DNA of 64,000 bases from Flavobacterium ichthyis (lineage in GTDB: Bacteria > Bacteroidota > Bacteroidia > Flavobacteriales > Flavobacteriaceae), in NCBI RefSeq assembly GCF_009915155.1, contig NZ_JAABLM010000007.1, forward strand, positions 124,001 to 188,000, in the 5' to 3' direction. Numbering within the stretch: position 1 is the first letter of the stretch; the number at the start of each line of letters is the position of its first letter. The position numbers were made by a program, and so were the translations under genes. The notes under the pieces were generated by a model. It was not told where the DNA came from, searched no databases, and saw only the letters and a list, made by a program, of their open reading frames with translations. Shown piece by piece: positions 50,768 through 60,563 of this stretch.

Positions 50768-53700
50768 TTAGTTTCTTTGTCTGTTGATTTGAATCCATCC
50801 AGTTCTTCCTTCTACTCCATCTCTTTCAATTATGTAGTAGTAAGTTCCGTCTGGCAATTCATTTCCATTATTTGACTGACCTTTCCACTCATTAGTATAA
50901 TTGTTGAAACTGTAAACTTCTGTACCGTAACGGTTATATATTGTTAACTTTCTAACATTGAAACCAGTTAGGTCAAATGAATCATTTTTACCATCATTAT
51001 TTGGAGAAATTCCTTTTTGAATAGTACAAAATGTTCCCGTCACCGTGAATGATTGGTTGCTTAAACAACCATTATCATCAACTGTTACAGTGAAATTCAT
51101 TGGATAAACTGGTTGTCCAGACAAATTAGCAACGTATTCTGAAACATTAAATCTAGAGTCGGTCCCAACTTGATCACCTTGTGCATTTCTCCAGATATAA
51201 TTATAGTTTCCTCCTTGTGGAGATGCAGTTAAGATGTAGTTGTTATTTTCACATAAATCTTCGACAGTAACTTCTATTCCATCTTGGATGGTGATGGTGA
51301 AGTTGCTTTCGCTTCTGTTACGACAAAGAGTTAAATCTTCTTGGATTGCATATACAATTTGATAAGTTCCTGGAGTGCTTCCGGCAATATTAATTTCTCC
51401 GGTTGTACCGTTGATTACCAATCCTGCTGGAGCAGAGAAGTTTCCGCCTGGTTCAAATGTTCCTTGTGGGAAAATTGAATTGGCACCTGAACAATAGGTA
51501 TCATCCTCAAAACTAAATTGTGTTACCGGATCGATTCCCGCTGTAATAGTTACAGTTGCAGAACTATTTCCACCAGCTCTACATTCGGTATCATTTTGGT
51601 TCAAATTGTACTCGATTGTATAAGTTCCAGGTGTTGATTGTGCTAAATTGATTGTTCCTGTTGCAGCATCTATAACAATACCTGAATCAGCTGAACTCCA
51701 AGTTCCTCCTTCGGTAAATCCGGCAGTTTTAATTGGAGTCGGATTGGTAGCATTTTCACAAACTGTGTTGTATGTAAATCCTACAACTGCTGGCGTTAAA
51801 TCATTGATTACAATTTGTGCATCTGTTTGACCTAATTGTCCACATCCAGAAGCTGGAATTTCGTAACGGATGATGTACGTTCCTGGAGCTGTGTTAGCCA
51901 AATCAATTTCTCCAGTTGCTCCATCAAGGGCAATTCCCGATCCAGAAACTACTGTATAACTTCCGCCAGTTACAAATCCGGTTACCGGAATTGGCATTGG
52001 GTTGGTTGAAGAGATACAAACTGGTGACGTATAGCTAAATCCTGTTGTAGGCACTCCAGAAGCGTTAATCACAATTTGTGTTGCGCTTTGTGAGTATGCC
52101 GTACAAGTTGTATCGTCAGACTGAATTGTATAATAAACCGTGTAAGTTCCTGGAATACTGGTTGCAAAATCAATACTTCCCGTATTTGAATCTAAACCTA
52201 GTCCGGTTTCTGGAGTTGCAGTAAATTGTCCTCCTGATAAGAAACCAGCATTTGGAATAATTGAAATTGGGCTTGGATCTGTTATACAATATTGAGGATT
52301 TTCGTAAGCGAATCCTGTAACAGGTATAATTGCTGGTAAGACTTCAAATTCAAAAGTATTGGTTTTATCATCTGTACAACCTGAAACTGTATTTGGTAAT
52401 AAATAAGTTACGGTGTAAAGTCCAGCAGCTGCTCCATCTAATTCAATCGCACCTGTTGTAGCATCGATTGTTAATGTTGGTGATACTGAATAAGAACCTC
52501 CTGTAGTGAAACCTTCAGTTGGAATTGGCTCGATTATTCCAGAAGGACAATTTGGCGTTGGATACGTAAACCCTAATTCAATTTCGTTAATTGTTAACGT
52601 AAAGGTTAGTGTTTCTTGACAACCATTGTCTGCTAAAACAGTATAAGTTCCGGCTTGAGCATCCGCAGCATCGATGTTAAATACTGCTCCTGTCTGTGTT
52701 GACACAGTACCATCAGGTAATGTCCAAGTGAATGTGGTGGTTGACACATCGAATCCGTTTGTTGGCATTACCGTAATAGTAGTAGCATCACCTTCACAAA
52801 TAGTAGTATTCCCGTCTAAAGTGAATTCAGGTGCTTGAGCGGAAAGTAGCAAATCAAATGTATCAGTGATGTAACAATCTGTCCCTACCTTTTCGATTCT
52901 AACGAATATTGGCGTGGTAACCGAGGTCGTATGGCTTGTAATTGCGCCACTTGTTCCATCAATAGCTTCTGCTTCCGTTAAATAATATTCAATAACATAA
53001 TCTGCGGGAGTTACAGTACCATCTAGGATATTAGCATTGTTTTCTGTAAGATCAAATGTTGAATTTCCAACACATGCTGTTAAATCTTCAGGCTCTTGAG
53101 TATCGAATTCTTCGATATTAATCGTAATTTCTGATTTTCTCACAATTGCCGGAGCTCCACATTGTGGATACGTTGCTACGGCTTCCATCAATGTAACGTC
53201 TTCTGCACAAACATTGATATCTAAGTCGCTACTATAAAATTCGCCGTTTTTTCTCCATTCGAAAACAATATCTAGAGGGTCTCCAGCTGGGTTAAAACGC
53301 CAAGCTTCATTGGTTGTTGACCAGTTTCCGGTGTTACGGCCCGGAGGAGCAAACCCTACTGTTCCATTTGCATTTTGAATACCAACCGTAGCTGGTCCCC
53401 AAGCACAAGTTGCGTGATTACCGATATAAACATCAATAATGTTACTTCCTTCATATAGAACAATTTGACTGTTCTCTCTAATACTAGTACAGCTAAATCT
53501 TGCCACGTTGTAGAAATTTACAACAAATGCGCGACACGGAGCTGTACCTAAAACTTGGTAGTTAATTGACCAATCTCCCGTACTTCCTCCAGGATATAAA
53601 TCTTGCATTACACCCATAATGGCATTAACATATGGAGGTCTAACAGCATTAGGATTGAATGGTATTGGTTGTGTATAGCTATAACCTGCTGGTCCAAGTG

Positions 53701-56700
53701 GTGTATATTGTCCTCCAGGAACAACACCTGCGATACTAAATGAAACAGCACCATTATCGGTAATTAATAATTTATTATATGTTTCACCAAAGAAACAGAA
53801 ATTAAATGGCAGTGTAACGGTATCCGTCCAATCATCATCAGCTCCAATTTGGATTGGCGTTCCACCAGTAAATGGAAATGGTGGCATGTAAGGGATGCTT
53901 TCTACCGCGTAGGTATTGGTTTGATTAATTTGTAAGTATGAAGCAGATAAATCCACACAATTGTCATTTGGACAAACCGTAACTTCAGCTCCAACGTTTA
54001 CATCTACACCTTCAATATCAACGCCAATACATCCAGGGGAATTGTAAAGTGTAAAACTATAAGGTCCTGACCAATAACTTACGTTGTCTGGCCCGCAAAT
54101 TGCTCTCACATAAAATTCGTAAGGTTGTGCTGAAACCAATCCAGAAACGTTAGCTGTTGGGTTTGTATTTACAACGGTTCCGTTAATGTTACCAGGGTAA
54201 GTTCCTCCTGCTGGCTGAATAATGTACTGCCATTGAGTTTCGGCTCCTCCTGGAGTCCAAACTAAAACGGCAGTGGACGGAGAAGATTGTTGTGCACTTA
54301 GGTTTGTTGGGAAAGGACAAGTTAACGGCGTACAATATACAGGCATACTGTTGTACAATGTTGTATTTTGAACTCCCTGTCCTGCTGCTTTTGTAAAAAT
54401 AGTTTCGTTAAACGAATTTTGAATTGTCAAACCTACTTGTGCAGCTTGTGCAGCAGTTCCAGCAACATTCCAAAAAACTTGAAATTGTACTCCTGGACAC
54501 AATGCCACTGTTTGGTTTATTGAAGCGCCGTTTCCGGTTTTATTTAAAACTGCAACAATCTCACCATTTTGGATTACGTTCATTGTACTTCCCCAAGCAT
54601 TGTTTCCAGTATCTTGAAGAATGAAAGTATAGTTACATTTGTCTGCTTCTTCACATAATAATGTTTTGAAAGGAATTGGTCCAACCCATTGACTTTGCTG
54701 GGTATCATTACAATGAGCTCTTACATAATATACATAATTAGTTCCGGGTTGAAGCGGTTGACCATTAAAATCTGTATTTACAGTAAGATCTGTATTTGTA
54801 GTAATTAGAGTTCCCGCATAATCAACTGGTGGAACAGGTCCTCCTGCTGGTTGTACATAAACTTGCCATTGAGTTTCTAAATATCCAGGTGTCCATGACA
54901 AGTCAGCTGAAGTGGAGGTTACGTTCTCAACAATCAAATCTACTGGATTAGGACAAGGTGGAATTGGTTCGAAAATTACCTCATCTATAAAAATTCTGGT
55001 AGAATTAGTTACTCCTTGTGGCAAGTGCCAACCAATGTGAACTAGTACTGAACCGTCATCATTTCCAAAGTTGTTTAGGTTAATAACTTTTTCCTGATAA
55101 GTTGTATTTGACCAAGTAGTTAAAGGCATCAAAGTTTCAGTAAAACTTACAGGGTCACTTCCAGCTGTGGAAAGTTTTATTTCAATATTATTGTTATTAT
55201 TTCCTGTTGCTAAAACTTTATATTTAAATCTCAATCGGTAATTTGACAACAAGCGAAGTGCAGGTGTAATTAACCAATCATCGTTATTGACACCAGAATT
55301 AGGATTGATTGAGGCCACTTGATCACCTTCTGCAGGTGTTAAGTTGTAGTTCATATCCCAAGAATTGCTACCTAAAACACTTACTGTTGACCAACAAGGT
55401 TCGAAAACTGAAGTCGTATTAAATCCTTCTGTGTAAGGTACATTTACAGGGTTACAAGCTGTATAAAACAAAAATGGTCCAGACCAACTACTATTGTCTG
55501 TATCTGAACAATTTGCTCTCACGTAGAATTCGTATTGCGTTGCAGCTACCAATCCCGAAACGGTTCCGCCGTTAGCTAAATCTTGAGCGTTGGTAGGGTT
55601 TAATCCTGGAACTCCTGTTCCTGGTGCTTGAACCACTACATCCCAGTTCGTAGCACCACCTAAAGCAGGTTGTGTCCAAAATAAATTAGCGGTTGTGGTC
55701 GTTTGTCCTGAAGCTCCTAAATTTGTTGGAGCTCCACATGAAACAGCTGTTTTAAATCTAAAAGGACCAACCCAGTCACTTGCCCAATCGGGCCCACAAT
55801 AAGTACGAATGTAGTAGACGTAAAAAGTATCACTTAATAATCCTGTTGCAGGATAAGGTCGTGTAGTGGTGATATCATAGGCAGTAGTTGGTGCATCATT
55901 TAATGGTGCAACCGCCACAGCTTCTCTTTCAATATAAATTTGCCATTGAGTAGTGGCTCCTGTCGGTGGAGGAAGCGATCCTGGAGTCCAAGTTAAATTA
56001 GCAGTGTTTGCAGTAATTGCAGTTGCTCCTAAATTTATTGGAGGCGGACACAAAGGTACGAGACAGTCCACCATTCTTGAATATAGTGGTGTATTAACAT
56101 TTGGACTTCCAGTTCCTACAGGCTTGGTAAACAATAGTTGATTAAAACTATTTTGGATTGTTAAACCTATATTCGCAGAAGCGGTTCCTCCTTCAATCCA
56201 AAAAACTTCAAAAGGGATTCCATTACACAACGGCACTTGTACCGCAGAAGCATTTCCACTTGTAAATCCTGGACCTAATATCGCAACTGTAACACCATTC
56301 TGGCGAACATGCATTATTGCACCACTATATCCACCATTACCAGAAGGACGAGTTAATCTAAAAGTATAGTTACATTGCTCGACTGGATCACAGACTGGCG
56401 TGTTAAATAAAAATGGACCCGCCCAAGGTGAAAATGTGGTTCCTCCATCGGTACAAGGTACTCTTACCCAATACTGATAAGCAGTAGCAGCCATCAATGG
56501 TGTACCGTCGATGGTGTTCGTTACCACCAAATTATTATTAGATGTAACAGGAGTTCCAGCTCCTGAAGGAATCATGGCGCCTGCAGGTTGTACTGCAATT
56601 TCCCAACTTGTAGCGGTACTTCCCGCTGGATTGCTCCAGCTTAAAGTTGCAGATGTCATGGTAGCCGTTGCAGCCAAATTAGTGGGCTCATCACAAGTTA

Positions 56701-58027
56701 CATATTGTATGTTTAAGGTGTAGCCTACGGTTTGATTAGCTGCCGCAGAAGAAATTACCACAATATATGTTTCGCCAGCCGTCACTGCCAATGCGGGAAT
56801 CGTTCTTACAGTCGCACCCGTATTTGCAACTCCAGCAATGCAACTTACACCAACATTCGCACAACTATTATAAACAAATAACGAAGAATTTGGAGCGGTT
56901 GGTGTCATTCTTATTCTTACCTCTCCTGTCTCAGGAGCGGTAAATGTGTAAAAAACTTCGTTACCAGCCATATAATTGGTGCCTGCAGGTGTAGCTCCAC
57001 AAGAAGTTCCTTGAGACACATCAGTTCTATCATTTGAGTTTGAAGTATTATCTGTAGCTTGATACGGCAATTGTGGAATTACAATAGGCTCAGTACACGT
57101 TTCACCCAGTGATGCAGTTGTAAAAAAGTATGGAAGCGTCCAATCACTTTTATTAGTTTCTGAACAAACTGCTCGTACATAATACTTATAGTTCGTATCA
57201 GGATTGAGTGTAATTGCTGGACTATAGAGCGATGTATCAAATGGCATTGCCCCTGAATAAGTATATAAATTTCCAGCTGCAATACCTTGCTCCAAAGTTA
57301 AAGTTTCAGGTACGATAACAATTTCCCAACTAGTCGCCCCTCCGGCAGGAGTTACCCATGTTAGTTGAGCAGAAGTCATATTAATTACAGGTGCTGCAAG
57401 TCCTGTTGGCATCTCACATTTTTGAGACACTCTCACATCATCAATAAGCCAACCTACGTCAGCATCACTTCCTATTCCTGGCTGAGTATATACCCTTACA
57501 AACGCGATATAAACTTGCTCATTTTGGTTATAGCCCAAAGCTCGGAGATCAACAGTATGTTCGTCCCACTTTGGAGATCCATCTCCATTAAATGGCCCTT
57601 CAGGATTTAAAGAAAGTTCATCCCATTGAGCCGCTTGTTGATAAATAGCTGGATTATTTTGTGCTCCCGCAGAAACTCTTGCCACCATAAGGCGATAAAT
57701 TGTTCCTTGATCCCCGTCGGTTCTTTGGCGGGTTACAAATTGCAGTTGAGCATTTGCTGGCAAAGTGACTGCCGAAGTAGCCAACCAGTCTTGGGAAGTA
57801 TTTCCCTGCCCAATTTGGTAACGTTCAGAAAACGCAGAATTTGGCGTGGAAAATGAAAGAGCCGCATTGGGTAAAATCCTCCATAACCTTGGTGCCGTCC
57901 CCTGACCATTATTGAAAGCTACCCAGCCTGTTGGCAAACTTGTCCCTCCGTCAAAGTTCTCTGTGAGCTGACTAAAGCCCACAAAGCTCATGAAAAAGGT
58001 TAAAAGTAATAAGGTAATTTTTTTCAT
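50768..58027 (-). CDS. Giant cell-surface adhesin with type B type IX C-terminal domain
   Basis: A 2419-residue secreted protein. After the signal peptide (1-20) a MAM/cleaved-adhesin-like domain (about 20-210) is followed by six fibronectin-type III units, each opening with a Cys-x-x-Pro-(T/I/V)-(N/G/D)-L motif. Two CNYTF-type modules and a second MAM-like domain lie among them. A nidogen-like domain (about 1370-1590) precedes five SPG-like units of about 85 residues that start with GF(A/T/S)Y. It ends in the gliding-motility-associated C-terminal domain (SPNNDGKNDSF to WIQINRQRN). Cargo of type IX secretion, with PorP/SprF and OmpA genes behind it. SprB-like in role by inference. Confidence 0.93.
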   Translation of the reverse strand: MKKITLLLLTFFMSFVGFSQLTENFDGGTSLPTGWVAFNNGQGTAPRLWRILPNAALSFSTPNSAFSERYQIGQGNTSQDWLATSAVTLPANAQLQFVTRQRTDGDQGTIYRLMVARVSAGAQNNPAIYQQAAQWDELSLNPEGPFNGDGSPKWDEHTVDLRALGYNQNEQVYIAFVRVYTQPGIGSDADVGWLIDDVRVSQKCEMPTGLAAPVINMTSAQLTWVTPAGGATSWEIVIVPETLTLEQGIAAGNLYTYSGAMPFDTSLYSPAITLNPDTNYKYYVRAVCSETNKSDWTLPYFFTTASLGETCTEPIVIPQLPYQATDNTSNSNDRTDVSQGTSCGATPAGTNYMAGNEVFYTFTAPETGEVRIRMTPTAPNSSLFVYNSCANVGVSCIAGVANTGATVRTIPALAVTAGETYIVVISSAAANQTVGYTLNIQYVTCDEPTNLAATATMTSATLSWSNPAGSTATSWEIAVQPAGAMIPSGAGTPVTSNNNLVVTNTIDGTPLMAATAYQYWVRVPCTDGGTTFSPWAGPFLFNTPVCDPVEQCNYTFRLTRPSGNGGYSGAIMHVRQNGVTVAILGPGFTSGNASAVQVPLCNGIPFEVFWIEGGTASANIGLTIQNSFNQLLFTKPVGTGSPNVNTPLYSRMVDCLVPLCPPPINLGATAITANTANLTWTPGSLPPPTGATTQWQIYIEREAVAVAPLNDAPTTAYDITTTRPYPATGLLSDTFYVYYIRTYCGPDWASDWVGPFRFKTAVSCGAPTNLGASGQTTTTANLFWTQPALGGATNWDVVVQAPGTGVPGLNPTNAQDLANGGTVSGLVAATQYEFYVRANCSDTDNSSWSGPFLFYTACNPVNVPYTEGFNTTSVFEPCWSTVSVLGSNSWDMNYNLTPAEGDQVASINPNSGVNNDDWLITPALRLLSNYRLRFKYKVLATGNNNNNIEIKLSTAGSDPVSFTETLMPLTTWSNTTYQEKVINLNNFGNDDGSVLVHIGWHLPQGVTNSTRIFIDEVIFEPIPPCPNPVDLIVENVTSTSADLSWTPGYLETQWQVYVQPAGGPVPPVDYAGTLITTNTDLTVNTDFNGQPLQPGTNYVYYVRAHCNDTQQSQWVGPIPFKTLLCEEADKCNYTFILQDTGNNAWGSTMNVIQNGEIVAVLNKTGNGASINQTVALCPGVQFQVFWNVAGTAAQAAQVGLTIQNSFNETIFTKAAGQGVQNTTLYNSMPVYCTPLTCPFPTNLSAQQSSPSTAVLVWTPGGAETQWQYIIQPAGGTYPGNINGTVVNTNPTANVSGLVSAQPYEFYVRAICGPDNVSYWSGPYSFTLYNSPGCIGVDIEGVDVNVGAEVTVCPNDNCVDLSASYLQINQTNTYAVESIPYMPPFPFTGGTPIQIGADDDWTDTVTLPFNFCFFGETYNKLLITDNGAVSFSIAGVVPGGQYTPLGPAGYSYTQPIPFNPNAVRPPYVNAIMGVMQDLYPGGSTGDWSINYQVLGTAPCRAFVVNFYNVARFSCTSIRENSQIVLYEGSNIIDVYIGNHATCAWGPATVGIQNANGTVGFAPPGRNTGNWSTTNEAWRFNPAGDPLDIVFEWRKNGEFYSSDLDINVCAEDVTLMEAVATYPQCGAPAIVRKSEITINIEEFDTQEPEDLTACVGNSTFDLTENNANILDGTVTPADYVIEYYLTEAEAIDGTSGAITSHTTSVTTPIFVRIEKVGTDCYITDTFDLLLSAQAPEFTLDGNTTICEGDATTITVMPTNGFDVSTTTFTWTLPDGTVSTQTGAVFNIDAADAQAGTYTVLADNGCQETLTFTLTINEIELGFTYPTPNCPSGIIEPIPTEGFTTGGSYSVSPTLTIDATTGAIELDGAAAGLYTVTYLLPNTVSGCTDDKTNTFEFEVLPAIIPVTGFAYENPQYCITDPSPISIIPNAGFLSGGQFTATPETGLGLDSNTGSIDFATSIPGTYTVYYTIQSDDTTCTAYSQSATQIVINASGVPTTGFSYTSPVCISSTNPMPIPVTGFVTGGSYTVVSGSGIALDGATGEIDLANTAPGTYIIRYEIPASGCGQLGQTDAQIVINDLTPAVVGFTYNTVCENATNPTPIKTAGFTEGGTWSSADSGIVIDAATGTINLAQSTPGTYTIEYNLNQNDTECRAGGNSSATVTITAGIDPVTQFSFEDDTYCSGANSIFPQGTFEPGGNFSAPAGLVINGTTGEINIAGSTPGTYQIVYAIQEDLTLCRNRSESNFTITIQDGIEVTVEDLCENNNYILTASPQGGNYNYIWRNAQGDQVGTDSRFNVSEYVANLSGQPVYPMNFTVTVDDNGCLSNQSFTVTGTFCTIQKGISPNNDGKNDSFDLTGFNVRKLTIYNRYGTEVYSFNNYTNEWKGQSNNGNELPDGTYYYIIERDGVEGRTGWIQINRQRN
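51310..52580 (-). repeat. Five tandem repeat units in the adhesin
   Basis: Coding repeats of about 255 bases, diverged at DNA level. Each encodes GF-(A/T/S)-Y, a Cys, a GF/F-x-x-GG-x-(W/F/Y) motif, a TG-x-I-x-(L/I/F) strand and PGTY-x-(V/I)-x-Y. Divergence means recombination between units is not recent. Confidence 0.7.
54200..57420 (-). repeat. Six fibronectin-type III units in the adhesin
   Basis: Units open with CEMPTGL, CDEPTNL, CPPPINL, CGAPTNL, CPNPVDL and CPFPTNL and carry the (A/S)x-L-x-W strand 15 residues later, a WxxxI/VxP strand, and YxxYVRxxC. Insertions of MAM-like and CNYTF modules interrupt the array. Confidence 0.75.
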
Positions 58028-58079
58028 AAAATGAAAAGTTTAGGTTGTTTATAATAAATTGATAAGAATTTAAGAACTT

Positions 58080-58113
58080 CAAATTTAACTATTTTTAAGA
58101 AAGTCGTAACAAA
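58080..58113 (-). promoter_or_regulatory. Promoter of the adhesin gene
   Basis: On the minus strand TTTG (58110-58113), 22 bases, then TAAATTTG (58080-58087). It lies 52 bases before the start codon and fits the flavobacterial spacing of 17-23. Confidence 0.55.
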
Positions 58114-58168
58114 AAAATAATATTTAACTAAATTGTTTTGTGATTTTATGTTAGAATTCATTCTAGCA

Positions 58169-58199
58169 TTTCACTCTTCGCAAGTTTTCGTTAGCTTTG
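58169..58199 (+). promoter_or_regulatory. Promoter of hflX
   Basis: TTTC (58169-58172, one mismatch from TTTG), 19 bases, then TAGCTTTG (58192-58199), 16 bases before the hflX start. Confidence 0.5.
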
Positions 58200-58215
58200 T
58201 AAATAAATATGAATT

Positions 58216-59442
58216 ATGCTAGAAAAAGAAAATATAAACTTTGAAAAGACTGTTGTTGTGGGAATTATAACTCAACAACAAGATGAAAATAAACTTACTG
58301 AATACCTTGATGAGCTTGAATTTTTGACTTTTACTGCTGGTGGTGAGGTAATAAAACGTTTTTCACAAAAATTAGACAAACCTAATCCTAAAACTTTTTT
58401 AGGAACTGGCAAAATGGATGAAATTCACACATTTGTAAAAGAAAATGGAATCAGTACTGTTATTTTTGATGATGAACTGTCTCCTTCTCAACAAAAAAAT
58501 ATTTCAAAATTGTTAGATTGCAAAGTCCTCGACAGGACCAATCTTATTTTAGACATTTTTGCACAAAGAGCCGAAACTTCTTACGCCAGAACACAGGTGG
58601 AATTAGCGCAATGCCAATATTTATTACCGAGACTTTCCGGTATGTGGACACACCTTGAAAGACAAAAAGGAGGTATTGGATTACGTGGTCCCGGTGAAAC
58701 AGAAATTGAAACCGACCGTCGAATTGTTCGTGACCGAATTTCTTTGCTCAAAGAAAAAATCAGAACGATTGACAAACAAATGGCGCAACAACGAAGCAAT
58801 CGGGGTGCGATGGTTCGGGTGGCGCTTGTGGGATATACTAATGTGGGGAAATCTACTTTGATGAATGTAATTTCTAAAAGTGAGGTTTTTGTAGAAAATA
58901 AGTTATTTGCAACACTTGACACTACCGTTAGAAAAGTGGTGATTAAAAATTTACCTTTTTTACTTTCGGATACAGTGGGATTTATTAGAAAATTACCCAC
59001 GCAGTTGGTGGAATCTTTTAAAAGTACGCTTGACGAAGTTAGAGAAGCAGATTTATTATTACACGTAGTGGATATTTCGCATCCGGATTTTGAAGATCAC
59101 ATCGAGTCTGTGAATCAAATTTTAGCTGATATTAAAAGTGCGGACAAACCTATTATTATGGTTTTTAACAAAATTGATGCTTACAAACATTTGACGATTG
59201 ATGAAGATGATCTTATTACCGAAAAAACCCGTAAACATTACACTTTAGAAGAATGGAAAGCCACTTGGATGTCGAAACACGGAGAAGACAAAGCGTTATT
59301 TATTTCGGCGACAAATAAGGAAAATTTTGAGGAATTTAGGGAAAAGGTTTATGATGCAGTTAGGGAGATTCATGTGACGCGTTTTCCGTATAACAAATTT
59401 TTGTATCCGGATTATAAGGATGCTCCGGAGGAAATGGAATAG
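58216..59442 (+). CDS. hflX: Ribosome-associated GTPase HflX
   Basis: A 408-residue GTPase that splits stalled 70S ribosomes. The N-terminal domain (residues 14-180) includes KPNPKTFLGTGKMDEI and the long GLRGPGETEIETDRRIVRDRI helix signature. The G domain has G1 GYTNVGKST (206-214), G3 DTVGF, and G4 NKID. The C-terminal region ends YKDAPEEME. The protein is full length for the family. It stands alone on the plus strand, divergent from the adhesin gene. Repeat copy F lies after it. Confidence 0.95.
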   Translation: MLEKENINFEKTVVVGIITQQQDENKLTEYLDELEFLTFTAGGEVIKRFSQKLDKPNPKTFLGTGKMDEIHTFVKENGISTVIFDDELSPSQQKNISKLLDCKVLDRTNLILDIFAQRAETSYARTQVELAQCQYLLPRLSGMWTHLERQKGGIGLRGPGETEIETDRRIVRDRISLLKEKIRTIDKQMAQQRSNRGAMVRVALVGYTNVGKSTLMNVISKSEVFVENKLFATLDTTVRKVVIKNLPFLLSDTVGFIRKLPTQLVESFKSTLDEVREADLLLHVVDISHPDFEDHIESVNQILADIKSADKPIIMVFNKIDAYKHLTIDEDDLITEKTRKHYTLEEWKATWMSKHGEDKALFISATNKENFEEFREKVYDAVREIHVTRFPYNKFLYPDYKDAPEEME

Positions 59443-59455
59443 TGCTTTTTAGTAG

Positions 59456-59600
59456 AACTTGCGACAGGGATTGCAGCGGAAAGCTTTTTAATTTTTTTCC
59501 TTACAAGCGCACCAGCGAGGAAGCGACCAGCGGAAGCTCCCGTAGCGGTAGCGATTGCTGGAAAAAAATTAAAAACTTGTAGCGGAAAGCCCGGCTGTTC
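59456..59600 (-). repeat. Dispersed intergenic repeat, copy F
   Basis: On the minus strand GGGCTTTCCGCTACA, a long hairpin with TTTTTAATTTTTTTCC/GGAAAAAAATTAAAAA arms, then GCTTTCCGCTGCAATCCC and TGTCGC. The loop is GC-rich (copies of AGCG, GCTACCG). It follows the DUF3078 stop codon and its terminator, and shares that gene's direction. Confidence 0.75.
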
Positions 59601-59614
59601 GCCAAAAAAATAAA

Positions 59615-59645
59615 AAAACCTTTCATTGATTTGAAAGGTTTTGTT
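59615..59645. terminator. Bidirectional terminator between hflX and DUF3078 genes
   Basis: AAAACCTTTCA (59615-59625) pairs with TGAAAGGTTTT (59632-59642) around a six-base loop, with A and T tracts on the outer sides. Confidence 0.85.
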
Positions 59646-59648
59646 GTT

Positions 59649-60533
59649 TTAGAATCCGTAGTTGGCGCCAACTCCAAATACTTGCCTGATTTGAAATCCT
59701 CGGAAAGCGTTATCGTCGTAAACTGCTTGAAAAGAAAGGTTTGTAGTTAAGTATTTGTTGATTTTTAGCACGATGTTAAGCTGGTAATCTAGATCTACGT
59801 TTTGTAGATCTTCGAGGTAATTGCTGTAAAGATTGAGGATATTTTCGAAAGTTACGTTGGCCATGGCGTCAAATTTATAGTAGGCTGAGGTGTTGAAACC
59901 AAGCTCGTATCGAATGCTTTGACCTTCTTTTACGCCAAAATACGCTTCATTTGGCAATGTGAAATTTTTGTCAACAAACGTGATTTTAGAGGTTGCGGGT
60001 GCGATATTTACTTTAAAATTATCATCGCGTTTGTACAAAATTCCGGGTCCAAATGATAAATAAGCTGGCGAAAGAAAATTGGTATATTCGTCTCGGATTT
60101 CGGCGCCATTTTCATCTTTTGCGTAATTGTATCCTTTGGTAAATTGTGTCCTAAAATTTAAAAATGCTGAGTAATACCAGCGGCTCTCAGGTTTAAATTT
60201 TTGCCCAAGCAAAGAGTTGAGTTCGAGTCTGTCGTCCGTTTTTTTGGCAAAAGAACTCGTTCTGGTTTTCACGAGTCCGTAGGATGCGATGACTTTATTG
60301 TCCCAAGTGAGATCGTTTTTTTTGTAGTTAAAATCATAGTTAACGCCAAGGGTTCCCGAAATATTGTTTTCTCCTCCGGGAAGCCAATTGTCAAAGGTAG
60401 ATTGGTTGAAAAGAAACGAGATGTTGCCGCCTTTCTTCCAAGGACTGATGGTGTCGTTTGCAGTTGTGTTGTCTTGTGCTTGTGCCGAAATGATGGCGAA
60501 AAAAGTGAGTATTGTAAGGATAATTTTTTTCAT
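59649..60533 (-). CDS. DUF3078 outer-membrane-type protein
   Basis: A 294-residue protein with a signal peptide ending AQAQ (residue 20). The mature part begins with a WKKGGNISFLFNQSTFDNWLPGGENN region, the signature of DUF3078, and continues in alternating beta strands with aromatic ends and a final F (VGANYGF), as in outer-membrane barrels. The function is unknown. It lies last in the minus-strand run sufS to DUF2480, but a gap of 30 bases after DUF2480 suggests cotranscription only loosely. Confidence 0.85.
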   Translation of the reverse strand: MKKIILTILTFFAIISAQAQDNTTANDTISPWKKGGNISFLFNQSTFDNWLPGGENNISGTLGVNYDFNYKKNDLTWDNKVIASYGLVKTRTSSFAKKTDDRLELNSLLGQKFKPESRWYYSAFLNFRTQFTKGYNYAKDENGAEIRDEYTNFLSPAYLSFGPGILYKRDDNFKVNIAPATSKITFVDKNFTLPNEAYFGVKEGQSIRYELGFNTSAYYKFDAMANVTFENILNLYSNYLEDLQNVDLDYQLNIVLKINKYLTTNLSFQAVYDDNAFRGFQIRQVFGVGANYGF

Positions 60534-60563
60534 ATTTAATTTACGCTTTTGGGAGGTTTATAT

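Noticed and set aside
51310..52580. CRISPR-like repetition
   Set aside because: The units are long, coding and diverged (SPG-like protein domains), without short identical repeats and spacers.
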